DNA from: Apostichopus japonicus
Taxonomy: Eukaryota > Echinodermata > Holothuroidea > Aspidochirotida > Stichopodidae
Assembly (NCBI RefSeq): GCF_037975245.1
Contig: NC_092572.1
Coordinates: 32,709,989-32,773,988 of the forward strand
Length of the DNA stretch: 64,000 bases
Direction of reading: 5' to 3'
The translations under genes were made by a program, and so were the position numbers. Positions 27,801 through 35,682 of the stretch are shown one piece after another. Below the pieces are notes generated by a model. The model did not search any database. It was not told the DNA's origin and saw only the letters and a program-made list of their open reading frames with translations. The number at the start of each line of letters is the position of its first letter. The first letter of the stretch is position 1.

Positions 27801-30707
27801 AATAGGTTTGAAGTTTTGGTTTACATCACTTGAACTTCACTAACATCATCAAATATCAAAGCAACACAAACATATAAGTTTGTACTATGCCTTCTAATCC
27901 ATTTCATCAGACCTATGGTCAAGGAAGTGTATGTGGCACAGAGCCCATGAAAGGATATTTCAGTACTGTAATTATATTCCTTAGTTAAAGATACAATAAC
28001 TTATGGAATGAGTTTATGTGAGGAATAACAGTAGCTGTGGCCTGTTGATCCCCGGATATCTTGGTATTCTCTATTAATGCTCAACATTTCATAGTTGTGA
28101 CACATAAATTAGGCTTAAAATATGGCAGAGGATCTTGAAAGAGTCAAAGATATGTTTACAGTGCATCTGTACTATGACAAACATTTTACAGGCTTTAAAT
28201 CTATCGGCCATTCCCAACCACATCAAATTGGCATATTCAGCCCAAGTGGTTGAAAGATCCTACGCTATACCCTCAAACTTGCCCATGGAATTCAGTGCAT
28301 TACCAAACATGGCAACTAGGGTACTGTAGTGCGAGTACCCATATCCTTCAATACAAAAATGCAACATGGCATTATCAGTTGAATGGCACATAGAAGCATA
28401 TCACAGCATGGTATTATACAGTGTATATGTATTCCACTATGGTGTGTAACTCTTACCATGTTTGTCAAATAACCTCATTGACTTCAAATATTTCTTGTAA
28501 CAACTGTGTTGTGAGGCATTGAGCTCTCTGCAGAAATTGAAAGTTGAGCGGTATCCATTCTGTGAGCAAATAAACATAAAAAGCAGAAAGATAGCTATCT
28601 AGGCAACATTATGCTCATCACTTAAAAGGTCAAAAAAAATTTTGTCAAATAAAAGCAACTTTCATTTCTTGAAGATTTTTATAATACTGTGCAGCAGGGT
28701 CCACTTTAATCTCTCTCAGAAGGTAGTTTTAATAAAGAATTTTGAAAATGTGTGTATTACAAGTGATGTGTAGAAAGTTTATGAAAGCTCCATATGTGCA
28801 AGATTCATTTTACATGGTTTTTTGAAGGGGGGGGGGGGGGGGAGGGGTGCAGATGGGAGGTGTCTTGAGCAAGAGAGGTTGCCTCGCACAGACTGTTGCT
28901 TTAAATAACATGTCTTTTTAATATCTTGGATCTTAGAGATATTGTCTCTTTCTGCCATGCCCATTATACTTTGTTATCTGAATATACAGTAGGGCACCAG
29001 ATTTGTAGGCCCCAAGCAGACAGTTTGACTCCATCAAAAATGGAAGGCCCAGTGTACCAGGTGTGCAGGTGTCATATTCCTCTTCCTGTACATGATTTTA
29101 CATTAATAGGTTGCATATCATTGCAATCTACAGGCAGCCTTCTACGAGACTTGCATGCATTGAAGTAGGTTACTCTAAACTTTTTCTGTGTAATTTAATT
29201 AAATTACACAGTTAGTCGCTATCTATCCTAATTTACCAGAAATGATCAACCAGTAGCGAATAGGTCTCTTCAATGACCCTCTCCCCAACCTTTCCCCTGC
29301 ATGTTATTGTGTTACATAAAGCTCAGCCTAGTAGAGTACAGTGTGGTATTATATAAGGTCATGATCGAAACAAGCATGAAAATCAATTGTCCTAACCTGC
29401 AGTTTAATCTAAGTAGGAACTTCACAGAACATCATAGTTTTTTTTAACTGTGGAACACACAGTGTGACAAAATGCATTACATTCATAATTCACAAAGCTC
29501 ATACTGTAATAGGTGAGGAGAGAATCAGAATTTGTAGCTTCATTGAGTGTACTGTTTTAATTCATCCATGCCACTACACATTACAGTACCCTAGAAATGT
29601 AACCATACAAGAACACTAAAAAATTGGCATATACTGTAAGTTCCTGCTAGGAGGAACTACTGTTAGTGGAAGCCGTGATTTCCATACTGTAAATCCCACC
29701 TTGGGATCATTCAGTAAAAGGTACCAAAGCAATCATGAGTATTCCATGTTGTGAAATTTGCAGCAAATGCCAATGTATACTACTGTTTCAATATCTCTTT
29801 CAGAACAGCTATCTCTTGGGTCCAAATGCCAATGCAGAAAAATTAGCCACAGTTCAAATTATACATCAATAAGGTTATATAATCTTGGGCATGAAATAAT
29901 GATAACCCGTATTTGACAGGACATACATGTGTAAGTACTTACAGATCACAGCGCACAGACCAAGACAATCTACTTTACTGTGATCCAATTTCAGGAATTG
30001 GCATCGCAGTGCCAACCCCTAAACATGGCGCTAAAGAACAAAGTCACATATTCTCATTATTATTTTTGTACTTTGTGTGATTATAATAATTGGGTTTGAA
30101 GTTACCTGTGTGTAGTTTGGTAATCTTCAACTAGAGCATTGGCTACCTCAATCTGGAGGGGCTGGTGTAAAATATGCTCTCTGAACACAAAAATGGCTTT
30201 TACCTTAAACTGTACTAAGTGGTGGAACTGTGCATTCTCTCTGTGACCCCACAGAAGATAGGTCTTGAGGTGCAGTCTTCACACATTACTGGTTATGAAG
30301 TTACAGTGTTGCAGGAATCACACATGTTGGAGGTTGGGGTAACTGACTCAATGAAAGTATTGGTAAGCTTGGAACAAAGTGCCTGCCAAGCATTTGCAGC
30401 TTCTCTTCCTGTTTCTCCAGCCATCAGATGATGGTGATGATGATGATGCTGACCACAGTGTGAATACTGAGTACTGGAGAGGGCTTGGATCACCTTAAAG
30501 GAGCTCCTCGGTAGCAGGTGGATATGGGTATGTCTCCCCAGCAAATAAACTGCTCTCAGGGTATGTCCTAGTCAAAGGGCCACTCCTCTTGTTCTGTTGA
30601 CTACATCTTGTGTACTCAAACGGGGCCCTCGTCTGGGTCAGGTCGTCGTTTACCTTTATATGGAAAAACTTTAATTTCTGTTTTTTCATTGGTGGCTTCA
30701 GAGGCAT
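6623..30707 (-). CDS. KDZ transposase-like fusion gene (multi-exon)
   Basis: This is a split gene reconstructed by hand from splice sites, codon phase and motifs. The order is: Cys-rich N-terminus; KDZ transposase core ([33 protein letters not shown]); helical tail; homeodomain-like segment; HMG box; GTF2I-like repeat; acidic linker; chromodomain; stop. About 650 residues can be read from the KDZ core onward. Every junction from 19813 to 6623 agrees in phase. KDZ proteins are DNA transposases with an RNase H-like fold; the added domains are DNA- or chromatin-binding families, so a nuclear role is inferred. Unresolved points are the link between 21119 and 19813 and the exons between 30305 and 25063. 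It could be two adjacent genes, KDZ plus a homeo/HMG/GTF2I/chromo gene. A hAT insertion and two one-base frameshifts suggest a decaying or allelic copy, or assembly errors. Confidence 0.62.
7054..7164 (-). CDS. Acidic linker exon
   Basis: A 111-nt exon lies between atagaacctgcag and GCAG|gtatgg, entering with two bases and leaving with one. It encodes [20 protein letters not shown] and then an almost purely acidic run ([15 protein letters not shown]) directly before the chromodomain. Confidence 0.75.
7644..7695 (-). CDS. Short linker exon
   Basis: A 52-nt exon, phase 0 to 1, encodes [17 protein letters not shown]. Three AG acceptors overlap (cagagagaag); the middle one keeps the frame. The donor is CAAG|gtgata. 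Tandem acceptors could yield frame-changing isoforms. Confidence 0.55.
7891..7979 (-). CDS. Linker exon ([20 protein letters not shown])
   Basis: An 89-nt exon lies between ttctgtttgcag and AAG|gttagt, entering with two bases and leaving in phase 0. It ends with LFIHPTTKK. No domain is recognised. It joins in frame on both sides if the next exon uses the second of three stacked AG acceptors. Confidence 0.68.
8340..8399 (-). CDS. Linker exon after GTF2I repeat
   Basis: A 60-nt exon lies between ttttcctcacaag and ATG|gtatgt, entering with two bases and leaving with one. It encodes [19 protein letters not shown], a polar, probably disordered linker. Phases match both neighbours. Confidence 0.7.
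8959..9117 (-). CDS. GTF2I-like repeat exon, second half
   Basis: A 159-nt exon lies between atatgatcacag and ATCC|gtaagt, entering with two bases and leaving with one. It encodes [20 protein letters not shown], then [20 protein letters not shown] and [12 protein letters not shown]. The order VxGLPxGIxxKxPSxYGxxxLxxIL matches GTF2I repeats closely. Confidence 0.82.
9690..9905 (+). pseudogene. THAP-domain fragment, frameshifted
   Basis: It reads [20 protein letters not shown] and [11 protein letters not shown] in one frame, then [20 protein letters not shown] in the next. KICSAHF supplies the C-x2-H half of the THAP zinc-binding motif; the first Cys pair is not readable upstream. A one-base shift lies near 9790. 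A donor-like GTAAGA follows at 9902. THAP domains bind DNA and occur in P-type transposases and host factors. Confidence 0.7.
11392..11475 (-). CDS. GTF2I-like repeat exon, first half
   Basis: An 84-nt exon lies between tctgttttattcaatag and ACT|gtaagt, entering with two bases and leaving with one. It encodes [20 protein letters not shown] and EIFNEKY. VxxxFNxKYxxAxG is the opening of a GTF2I repeat, the fold named after vertebrate TFII-I. It completes with the exon at 9117 (T plus AT gives Tyr). Confidence 0.8.
11570..11648. repeat. Dispersed repeat with TCCTGCAAGCAGGA palindrome, copy 1
   Basis: The stretch GTATGTATATTAGATCATCC followed by TGCAAGCAGGAACTCGCG recurs at 37985-38025. It lies in an intron of the KDZ gene. 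Confidence 0.75.
11915..12045 (-). CDS. GTF2I-like N-terminal exon with one-base deletion
   Basis: This exon lies between ttttcaacttcaag and TAG|gtatgc. It encodes [20 protein letters not shown], then TTEGQKF, and in the neighbouring frame [16 protein letters not shown]. At 131 nt it is one base short of the 132 needed by the phases on both sides. The change sits in AAAAGTTTTAGA, where one more T restores the frame. It is either a true frameshift or a homopolymer error. Confidence 0.65.
12396..12428 (-). CDS. Micro-exon ([10 protein letters not shown])
   Basis: A 33-nt exon follows a good pyrimidine tract and ccaactag and ends at TGG|gtgagg, entering with two bases and leaving with one. [10 protein letters not shown] followed by [12 protein letters not shown] resembles the SKAEVACIAV...VFVVGTE stretch of TFII-I. 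Earlier GT sites in the GTA repeats could give shorter in-frame variants. Confidence 0.55.
12776..12863 (-). CDS. Linker exon before GTF2I-like region
   Basis: An 88-nt exon, phase 0 to 1, lies between ttacatactgcag and TAG|gtatga. It encodes [20 protein letters not shown] and HIVSLPSV. It joins in phase on both sides. The last part aligns loosely with the region before the first repeat of human TFII-I. Confidence 0.65.
12957..13153 (-). CDS. HMG-box exon
   Basis: A 197-nt exon lies between ctttgttttgcag and ATG|gtaaaa, entering with two bases and leaving in phase 0. It encodes [20 protein letters not shown] followed by [10 protein letters not shown], the second and third helices of an HMG box, then a basic helix ([18 protein letters not shown]). 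With the previous exon it makes an HMG box of about 65 residues, a family that binds and bends DNA. Confidence 0.78.
14322..14451 (-). CDS. Exon: end of homeodomain, start of HMG box
   Basis: A 130-nt exon follows acceptor tatatctcattag in phase 0 and ends at ATG|gtgggt with one base. It reads [20 protein letters not shown], then [20 protein letters not shown] run of 14 A bases codes the lysines and must be counted correctly for the frame to hold. The SAYxxFxxEY block opens an HMG box that is completed in the next exon. Confidence 0.75.
16418..16556 (-). CDS. Homeodomain-like exon, helices 1-3
   Basis: A 139-nt exon lies between ctgtttcttttgtag and AAG|gtcagt. It encodes [32 protein letters not shown] and ARRIK. 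The spacing matches homeodomains: an LE core in helix 1, an LxxxTxLS turn, and a start of helix 3 that continues as NWIDKKKKK in the next exon. The usual WFxNxRxK is changed to WIDKKKKK, so Asn51 is absent and normal base-specific binding is doubtful. Confidence 0.75.
19444..19522 (-). CDS. Linker exon ([15 protein letters not shown])
   Basis: A 79-nt exon follows acceptor attcctatag and ends at donor AAA|gtgtgag, entering with two bases and leaving with two. The encoded helix [20 protein letters not shown] precedes the homeodomain-like segment. Phases match on both sides (AA plus G gives Lys). It may belong to the KDZ tail. Confidence 0.62.
19756..19813 (-). CDS. KDZ C-terminal helical exon
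   Basis: A 58-nt exon lies between tctgtgtgtcattgcag and AAT|gtaagt, phase 0 to 1. It encodes [19 protein letters not shown], a charged helical stretch like the tails after KDZ cores. It joins in phase to the next exon (T plus TT gives Phe). Its link back to the exon at 21119 is not resolved. Confidence 0.6.
21119..21299 (-). CDS. KDZ core exon, TDGE..ERLWS motif
   Basis: A 181-nt exon follows acceptor gtggtgtag, in phase 0, and ends at donor TTA|gtgagt with one base left over. It encodes [20 protein letters not shown] followed by [15 protein letters not shown] and [12 protein letters not shown], the C-terminal signature of KDZ transposases. The joined sequence, HKLHCQ then MSYSTRWKK, fits the family without a gap. 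The next exon, which must begin with two bases of a codon, was not identified. Confidence 0.85.
22311..22388 (-). CDS. KDZ core exon, FHAYGH motif
   Basis: A 78-nt exon, phase 0 to 0, lies between ctttatccacag and CAG|gtaaac. It encodes 26 residues with [16 protein letters not shown], matching the conserved PxFHxxxHxxxCQ block of KDZ transposases. It joins in frame to the SYDI exon upstream and to the TDGE exon downstream, reproducing the normal order of the family. Confidence 0.85.
23816..25063 (-). CDS. KDZ core exon split by a hAT insertion
   Basis: The exon starts at 25063 after a pyrimidine-rich acceptor (ttttccttttgcag) and ends at 23816 (CAG|gtgcg). Removing the insert and one copy of its 8-bp duplication leaves 108 nt, exactly 36 codons, phase 0 to 0, with [20 protein letters not shown] across the junction. 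The SYDIxC motif is typical of KDZ transposases. The insert occupies 23886-25017, with ACTGCCAC at 23878-23885 and 25018-25025. As sequenced, the exon cannot be translated through unless the insert is removed or skipped. Confidence 0.72.
23886..25017. mobile_element. hAT-type non-autonomous element, 8-bp TSD, inside KDZ exon
   Basis: The ends are CATGGGCGGTGAT and, inverted, CAGGGGCGGCGAT. The 8-bp direct duplication ACTGCCAC lies at 23878-23885 and 25018-25025. Such ends and 8-bp duplications are typical of hAT elements. No transposase is inside. It contains a second element at 24328-24874 and the GTGGCGCTCCGCTTAGATAG-type core found in several other elements here. Confidence 0.85.
24328..24874. 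mobile_element. Nested hAT-type element
   Basis: Terminal inverted repeats CATGGGCGAAGATC and CATGGGCGCAGATC are flanked by AGACAGAC (24320-24327) and AGACGGAC (24875-24882), an 8-bp duplication with one mismatch. The 547-bp element lies inside the 23886-25017 element and so inserted later. Confidence 0.8.
25433..26900. mobile_element. Inverted-repeat element, TATAGTCA...GTTGGGGTAAAA ends
   Basis: The left end TATAGTCAGTTGGGGTAAAA is mirrored at the right by TTAACCCCACTTGACTATA. If the outer TA is the target duplication, the element fits Tc/mariner-style ends. No transposase was seen. It contains a simple repeat at 26007-26046 and lies in an intron of the KDZ gene. Confidence 0.5.
26005..26046. 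repeat. AAAT/CAAT simple repeat
   Basis: Short tandem tetranucleotides, AAAT then CAAT, run into an A-rich stretch. It is an ordinary microsatellite. Confidence 0.85.
28457..28559 (-). CDS. Probable internal exon, KDZ gene
   Basis: A 103-nt open stretch lies between a strong acceptor (tttgctcacag) and a strong donor (ATG|gtaaga), entering in phase 0 and leaving with one base. It encodes 34 residues rich in Cys, Tyr and Lys, containing [19 protein letters not shown]. It sits on the same strand between the N-terminal and core exons. The exon that should join it to 25063 was not found. No family motif is recognisable, so assignment to the gene is by position and splice quality. Confidence 0.45.
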
Positions 30708-30713
30708 GATACT
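30305..30713 (-). CDS. KDZ gene 5' exon with start codon (frameshifted)
   Basis: An acceptor (cttttcacag) precedes an ATG at 30707-30705, giving a basic start [15 protein letters not shown]. The frame runs to a TAA at 30497-30495. A second frame overlaps there and continues to [20 protein letters not shown] and a CDSC motif, with a donor after codon ACT (ACT|gtaact). The AxAW...L...FIES...C..C layout resembles the segment before the Cys clusters of KDZ proteins. The two frames differ by one base around the TTT at about 30500, so this is a frameshift or sequencing indel. A run of seven His lies at about 30430. Moderate confidence that this is the N-terminal exon; low confidence in the first half. 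Confidence 0.45.
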
Positions 30714-33700
30714 CTGTGAAAAGATGAAGACAAGTATTTTGTTATGTTTTCTTACAATCCTGTACATGTCTAGCAGTTGGTTTTACTTTTATTTGGTTAT
30801 ATTGCCACATGGAAGCTTGAATGACTTATTGTTATTGTAATTTGGCAAAGAACACAGGCATTATTAGAGAGCTTTAGAGAGTCACTTCTAGGTTCAGAGG
30901 GATGCTGAGTAACCAACGTAACATTTTATCGAAGTGGTGAGTAAGCACGACTTTCTATACAAATTTGATGTGAGAAAGCTTCTCCTCTGTTGTACAATAT
31001 AACAGCTGTGAAAATATGTGAGTCATTTAACTACATTGTTTCCTAGTTAAAGTTTCAAGATATAAAAGATATTAATTCTATGCATGATGAAACTGTCGTG
31101 TACATACACATTTCACATTCAAACTTCAACTGATATCAAAAAAAAAAACTGAGTAAACAGCAATGGGCTCATACAATAAGTTGGCGAAAGCCTATTAGTA
31201 CTACAGATACTGCGTTTAGTTTGTTTAAGTACTAAACCAATACATGAATCACAGGAAAGATAAAGTCCATGAAACCTTCAAGAAAAAAAAAAATACCACA
31301 TTACATTTGAATTCTTTCCAATTTTAACAACCATTATTAACAGAGGTTGTTTCTGGTTTGCAGATATTGTGTACATATGAGGTCATATTTTGACCCCTCT
31401 TGACCTAAATGACCTGTGATCTCCATTGAAAGGAAAATGCTACTTGTACTCAGTATGGAACACCTTACCTACAATACTAAACATGAGATATGCCTCCAAG
31501 TTTCCTTTGAACATGTGATATTAAAGTAACAAGGTTTTTACAATCTGACTCAGTCTGACCCCCACACAATAAAAAAAAACGGTGCTCAATGTGGTCCACC
31601 TGCATACCAAATTAAAGATTTGTCAAATCGTCTCTTGAGGTATGATGCTTACAATGTTTTCACAATTTGACCACTGTTGACCCAAATGAACTCTGATCTT
31701 CACTACAACTCACAAAAATAATAGAGGTCTGGTACAGTACTCAATTTGGTGGTACACCTTCATATCGCATATGTGATTTCTTCACTTCTTGCCAGACACT
31801 AATTGAACTTGACTACCCTTCTTGTGGGCCTATTCTATATTGAAGTACATTACAATTACTGCACTGTCGGATATTGGGAAATAACAGCTATGTGCCGCCA
31901 TGGGATATGTCACGCGTGACTCGTGCACACCCACTGGCTAACAGATTTCTCCTGGTTTTTCAAACTGTCTGGTTACCAGCAAGTTAATGTAATCACCAAA
32001 TGTGATGATCACACATACTGTAAACAAATTAGCAGTGACATTATTTTAGTTGCATACAGATTGAGAAGCTGAAGTTTATCACCCCTTTGATAACTAGCTA
32101 GAGCAGACATTTCTTAAGGGGCAAATTTCATTTTCTAGTGCACAGAAGACCTATCCTAGGCTTAACAGGTTAGACTAAATGATAATAGACTAGATAATAT
32201 ACAAAGAATAAAACACTGTCCACAGCGATACTTCAATGACGCCTAGGTCTGCATGTTGTAGTATTATGAGGATTTGTGTTGAAAACTGCACCACCTTGAT
32301 TGAATAATTGGCATTTGCAAAAAAAGAAAACAAATGTGCTATATGTAGGACACACCTTTAATGTCTTTGACATGCTTTCAGTTAGGTTTATCACAAATAG
32401 TGACCATTTTTGTTTCCTAGCATTATACAATTTCCACAGTAGTTTAATAAAAATATTTATGCCTATATCATATATGCGAGTAGGAGAACCCCTTCTCGTC
32501 AATCTAGCACCAAACTCAAAAGAAAACAAATCCTATTTCCTCTGCCTTAATTGCGTTACATTTTCCCCCTTCAAATTACATACAAGTGTTCCAGAGTTGT
32601 TTCTCATGCATTTAGTATATAGTTTACTGCTCAGTTCAAACCAAAAGGTTATACTTTTCAGTGGCAAGGTATTAACGATTGCATAAAGTACCTGTTTTTT
32701 CCCCGCGACTTAAGGGCAAGGGTGGATAATTTGGTGCTACATTGCTTATAAGTAATTCACCTTCTCGTACATAGGCCTATATATTACTGTGTAAATTGTA
32801 TAACACCAGGAATGCTTGTCTGTTGGCTTAGTGACCGTTTAGGCCTAACCTAAATGTCACAAAAATATCTATGGTTTCTTCAACTACATACGCCTTTTAG
32901 AATTAGGGTCAAAAGGGGTACTTACCACTTAGAAAAGTGCATGCCTTTCCGCCATGTTAACACCATGGCGGTATAGCACTTTTGCTACTGTATGATGGCG
33001 GTAAGAGTACATAACTGTGGGTAGGGGTAACGTTAGTATGTAGGTTAGGAATAACAAGGAACGGATTGTTAGGATGGGGTAAAGATGGGCTAGGGAACAA
33101 GAAATTCCCAGAATTATGAGGTAATTAGGAATAGTTGTAAAGCTTTGTTAGGACAACTTATGATTCAAGCACTGTTCAATGTTCAACACATGCACTGTAT
33201 ATTGCTCCACTTCACACTACCAATAAGGGCCCGTCTGTCCCCAAATAGGTCTTCTAAAGTTCTAATTTCTAAATCAACAACTAGAATCTCTCAATTTTTA
33301 TTTTAATTCAATTACTTTGACCAACCTTTGAACATTTGAAGATGGTATACCTCTCCTTCCATGCGATTTAAAGTAAGTTTCACGGGTGCATTCCTGTTCA
33401 CCAGTGTAAAGTCCTTCCAAAAATGTACGTTCCACCAGAGACGGTGCCATGGGGGAAATGCTCGAATCCTATGGCGGAAAGGTATGGCGGCATGTACCTA
33501 GGCTATGGCAAAATGGCACTAGACCTAGATTCGGGTTAAATACTACTATGTTTACTTTTGTTAGGGAAAAACCTTAGGTACCTGGCATAGAGGCTGTACG
33601 ACTTTAATAACCTAGGCCTAGTGGGACTTGTGTTCAATTCTGACCATCAAACACTCCCGCATTTGCAAAAACCAACGCATGATGCAGGGTATACTAGGCA

Positions 33701-33937
33701 TAGTACTAGTAGCATGGACACTTCGAAGTTCGGACACCTAAACCTATAAAACTATATCTTCTGGTATAAATCACCTGAAAATATACTTGATATGGTGGGA
33801 AAAGTGTGTCATAGTACGATACAGGGCCAAACGTTTTTTCCTGCAAACTGTTTTCACGTTGCATTCCAAGAAGATTCTTCGTGATTGTGGAACTGGTGTT
33901 TATTTGCTAGAGTATTGCGAAGTTCGGACACCCGGCC
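30714..33937. other. Upstream region of KDZ gene
   Basis: No further coding exon was found. It holds a diverged TGACC-rich repeat (about 31370-31700) and, further on, the ATGGCGG cluster. A 5' non-coding exon may lie here. Confidence 0.5.
32940..33500. promoter_or_regulatory. Cluster of ATGGCGG / CCGCCAT motifs
   Basis: At least five CCGCCAT or ATGGCGG words occur at about 32950, 32970, 32995, 33470 and 33484, some as an inverted pair around GTTAACAC. These match the core of YY1-type sites. The position about 2.3 kb upstream of the KDZ start codon (minus strand) would suit a promoter or first non-coding exon. Confidence 0.3.
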
Positions 33938-34966
33938 GCGAATATTTTTTTCCCAAACTGAACTGACACTGAAATTATTTCCTCGATTCTGATTGGTTCT
34001 CAGCGAGCATGTGATATACTTTAGTTTTCAACATCGATCCTCCATAATCTGTCGATATCAGTTTGATCAACCCGAACAAATTTAAGATATTCACATTAGC
34101 AACTTCCCAGAAATTTTGGTAGGTATATATGAAGGAAAGTATGTAGTGAAGCAACTATTCCCAACTACTGCGCCCATTATAGGCAGTCCTCGATCGTTTG
34201 TTTACTCGCTTGACTCCGCTCTACACAGCACATACATGTAATGTAGCCTATTGTACTGTGTATAGTATACAACACAATAAAACAGTGCATTTGTAATTGT
34301 ATACATGTAGCCGATGTACGTGTGTACGAGGTGTTTGTGTACATTCAGGGTTGCGATACTTCTAGTTTTATAATCATAAATTCAAAATGTATTCAGTAAA
34401 TGAATCTAGATAGGCCTAGTCGAATATGCATTGGCCATGAAGAGGCGCGAGTGTGTGTCAGCCATTGAGTGTACACAAACATGGCATTTGACGATATGTC
34501 TGTGTCTTTGACTTGTTAACTAGTTGTATATAGCCTTATAACCTATAGGCCTACGTACGGAAACACATGTTTACCAGCACCATTAGAATTTCTTGTACAT
34601 GGTGACCTAGTAGGCCTGCATTAACCGTATATACGTATTCGTATTAGTTCGAGATCTCAAATTCACTAATATAGGCCGTACCGCCTTTACAGTAGCTCTT
34701 GATAACTGAAACAGTGACAAGTGGAAGCCTCACATTGTATCTACTGTACATGCAGGCACACTTAGGCCTACATACTAACTTAGCCTATATAAGGCCTACA
34801 CACATATTTTTGACATGATGCGGCCCATGAGGATTGGCATGACCAACACTAACAGTGTCACATACATTCATTGATAAATGCAGACTACCATTCCGGCTTT
34901 GATCAGCCAATCAGAATCGAGGAAATAATTTCAGTGTCAGTTCAGTTTGGGAAAAAAAAATACGCC
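33938..34966. mobile_element. 1.03-kb element with ~70-bp TIRs and 8-bp TSD
   Basis: The inverted arms contain TTTCCCAAACTGAACTGACA and TTATTTCCTCGATTCTGATT, at about 33938-34005 and 34898-34966. The flanks are ACCCGGCC at 33930-33937 and 34967-34974. The 8-bp duplication suggests hAT, P or KDZ-type mobility, but the ends differ from the CAGGGGCG families here. No coding sequence was recognised inside. Confidence 0.85.
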
Positions 34967-34993
34967 ACCCGGCCCACATTACCTGCTTGAAGG

Positions 34994-35038
34994 TAGCGGA
35001 CATTAGTAGCGGACATTAGTAGCGGACAATAAGAGCAG
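34994..35038. repeat. Short tandem repeat, 13-bp unit
   Basis: About three copies of TAGCGGACATTAG-like units lie just right of the preceding element. Confidence 0.8.
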
Positions 35039-35566
35039 ATAATAAGGAGAAAAGCGGAGGGCGCCATCTATTTTCTAGCGGACAATAACTCCTCTTTCCT
35101 ATGTTGTGATCATATAATTGTCCCCCTGGGGGAAAATATTTACACATTGTAATTACTTAAAATCTGTTCATTTTGTCAATAGGGACCCAAGTATTGACAT
35201 ATAGGTATTGAAATGAGGTTTTAATTTTTATAATTTTTTTTTATAATTAAGCTAATTAGATATTTAAATATGCAAATGAGGTTATGATACAAACAATGTA
35301 CTTTTTTTGCCCATTTGAAATTATTTTGATGAAATCTGCTGGACTTTTGATAGTTTGATGAGTTCAAGACATGTTATTTCATAAGTAAACTATAATTTGA
35401 TGTTTGAATGTGAGGAATATGACTGATTTTCCCCCCTTTCTTCAAAGTACTGTATTATGTAATACAATGGTAGCCACGCGTAACGGTAAGTCATATAGGC
35501 TATACCAATTGCGCTACGACAGCACATGTATACACAATACATAGTACATACAGTGTGCAACTGTGC

Positions 35567-35682
35567 GGCTTACCATATCAGAATTTCAGAATTCCATCGT
35601 CAGAATCTTCTTCTCCAACGGCTGGATGGTCAAATTGCCCATAAAAAGAAGGTCTAACGCCTCTTCGAAGTATTTAGCCATG
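35567..35682 (-). other. Possible decayed first exon
   Basis: ATG at 35682 opens MAKYFEEALDLLFMGNLTIQ, while the next frame reads GQFDHPAVGEEDSDDGILKF. A donor-like GTAAGC follows. The acidic second frame looks more protein-like, so a one-base shift is possible, but both frames stop before the donor. I recognise no family. Confidence 0.2.

Noticed and set aside
28960-29125. Possible Cys-rich KDZ exon ([17 protein letters not shown])
   Set aside because: It has an in-frame TGA and no phase-compatible splice sites. It may be a decayed exon, but I cannot support it.
29940-29980. Candidate Cys exon [11 protein letters not shown]
   Set aside because: Both splice sites look good, but the entry phase conflicts with the exon at 30305.
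30425-30450. Run of seven histidines
   Set aside because: It comes from a GAT/ATG-type trinucleotide repeat; its function cannot be judged.
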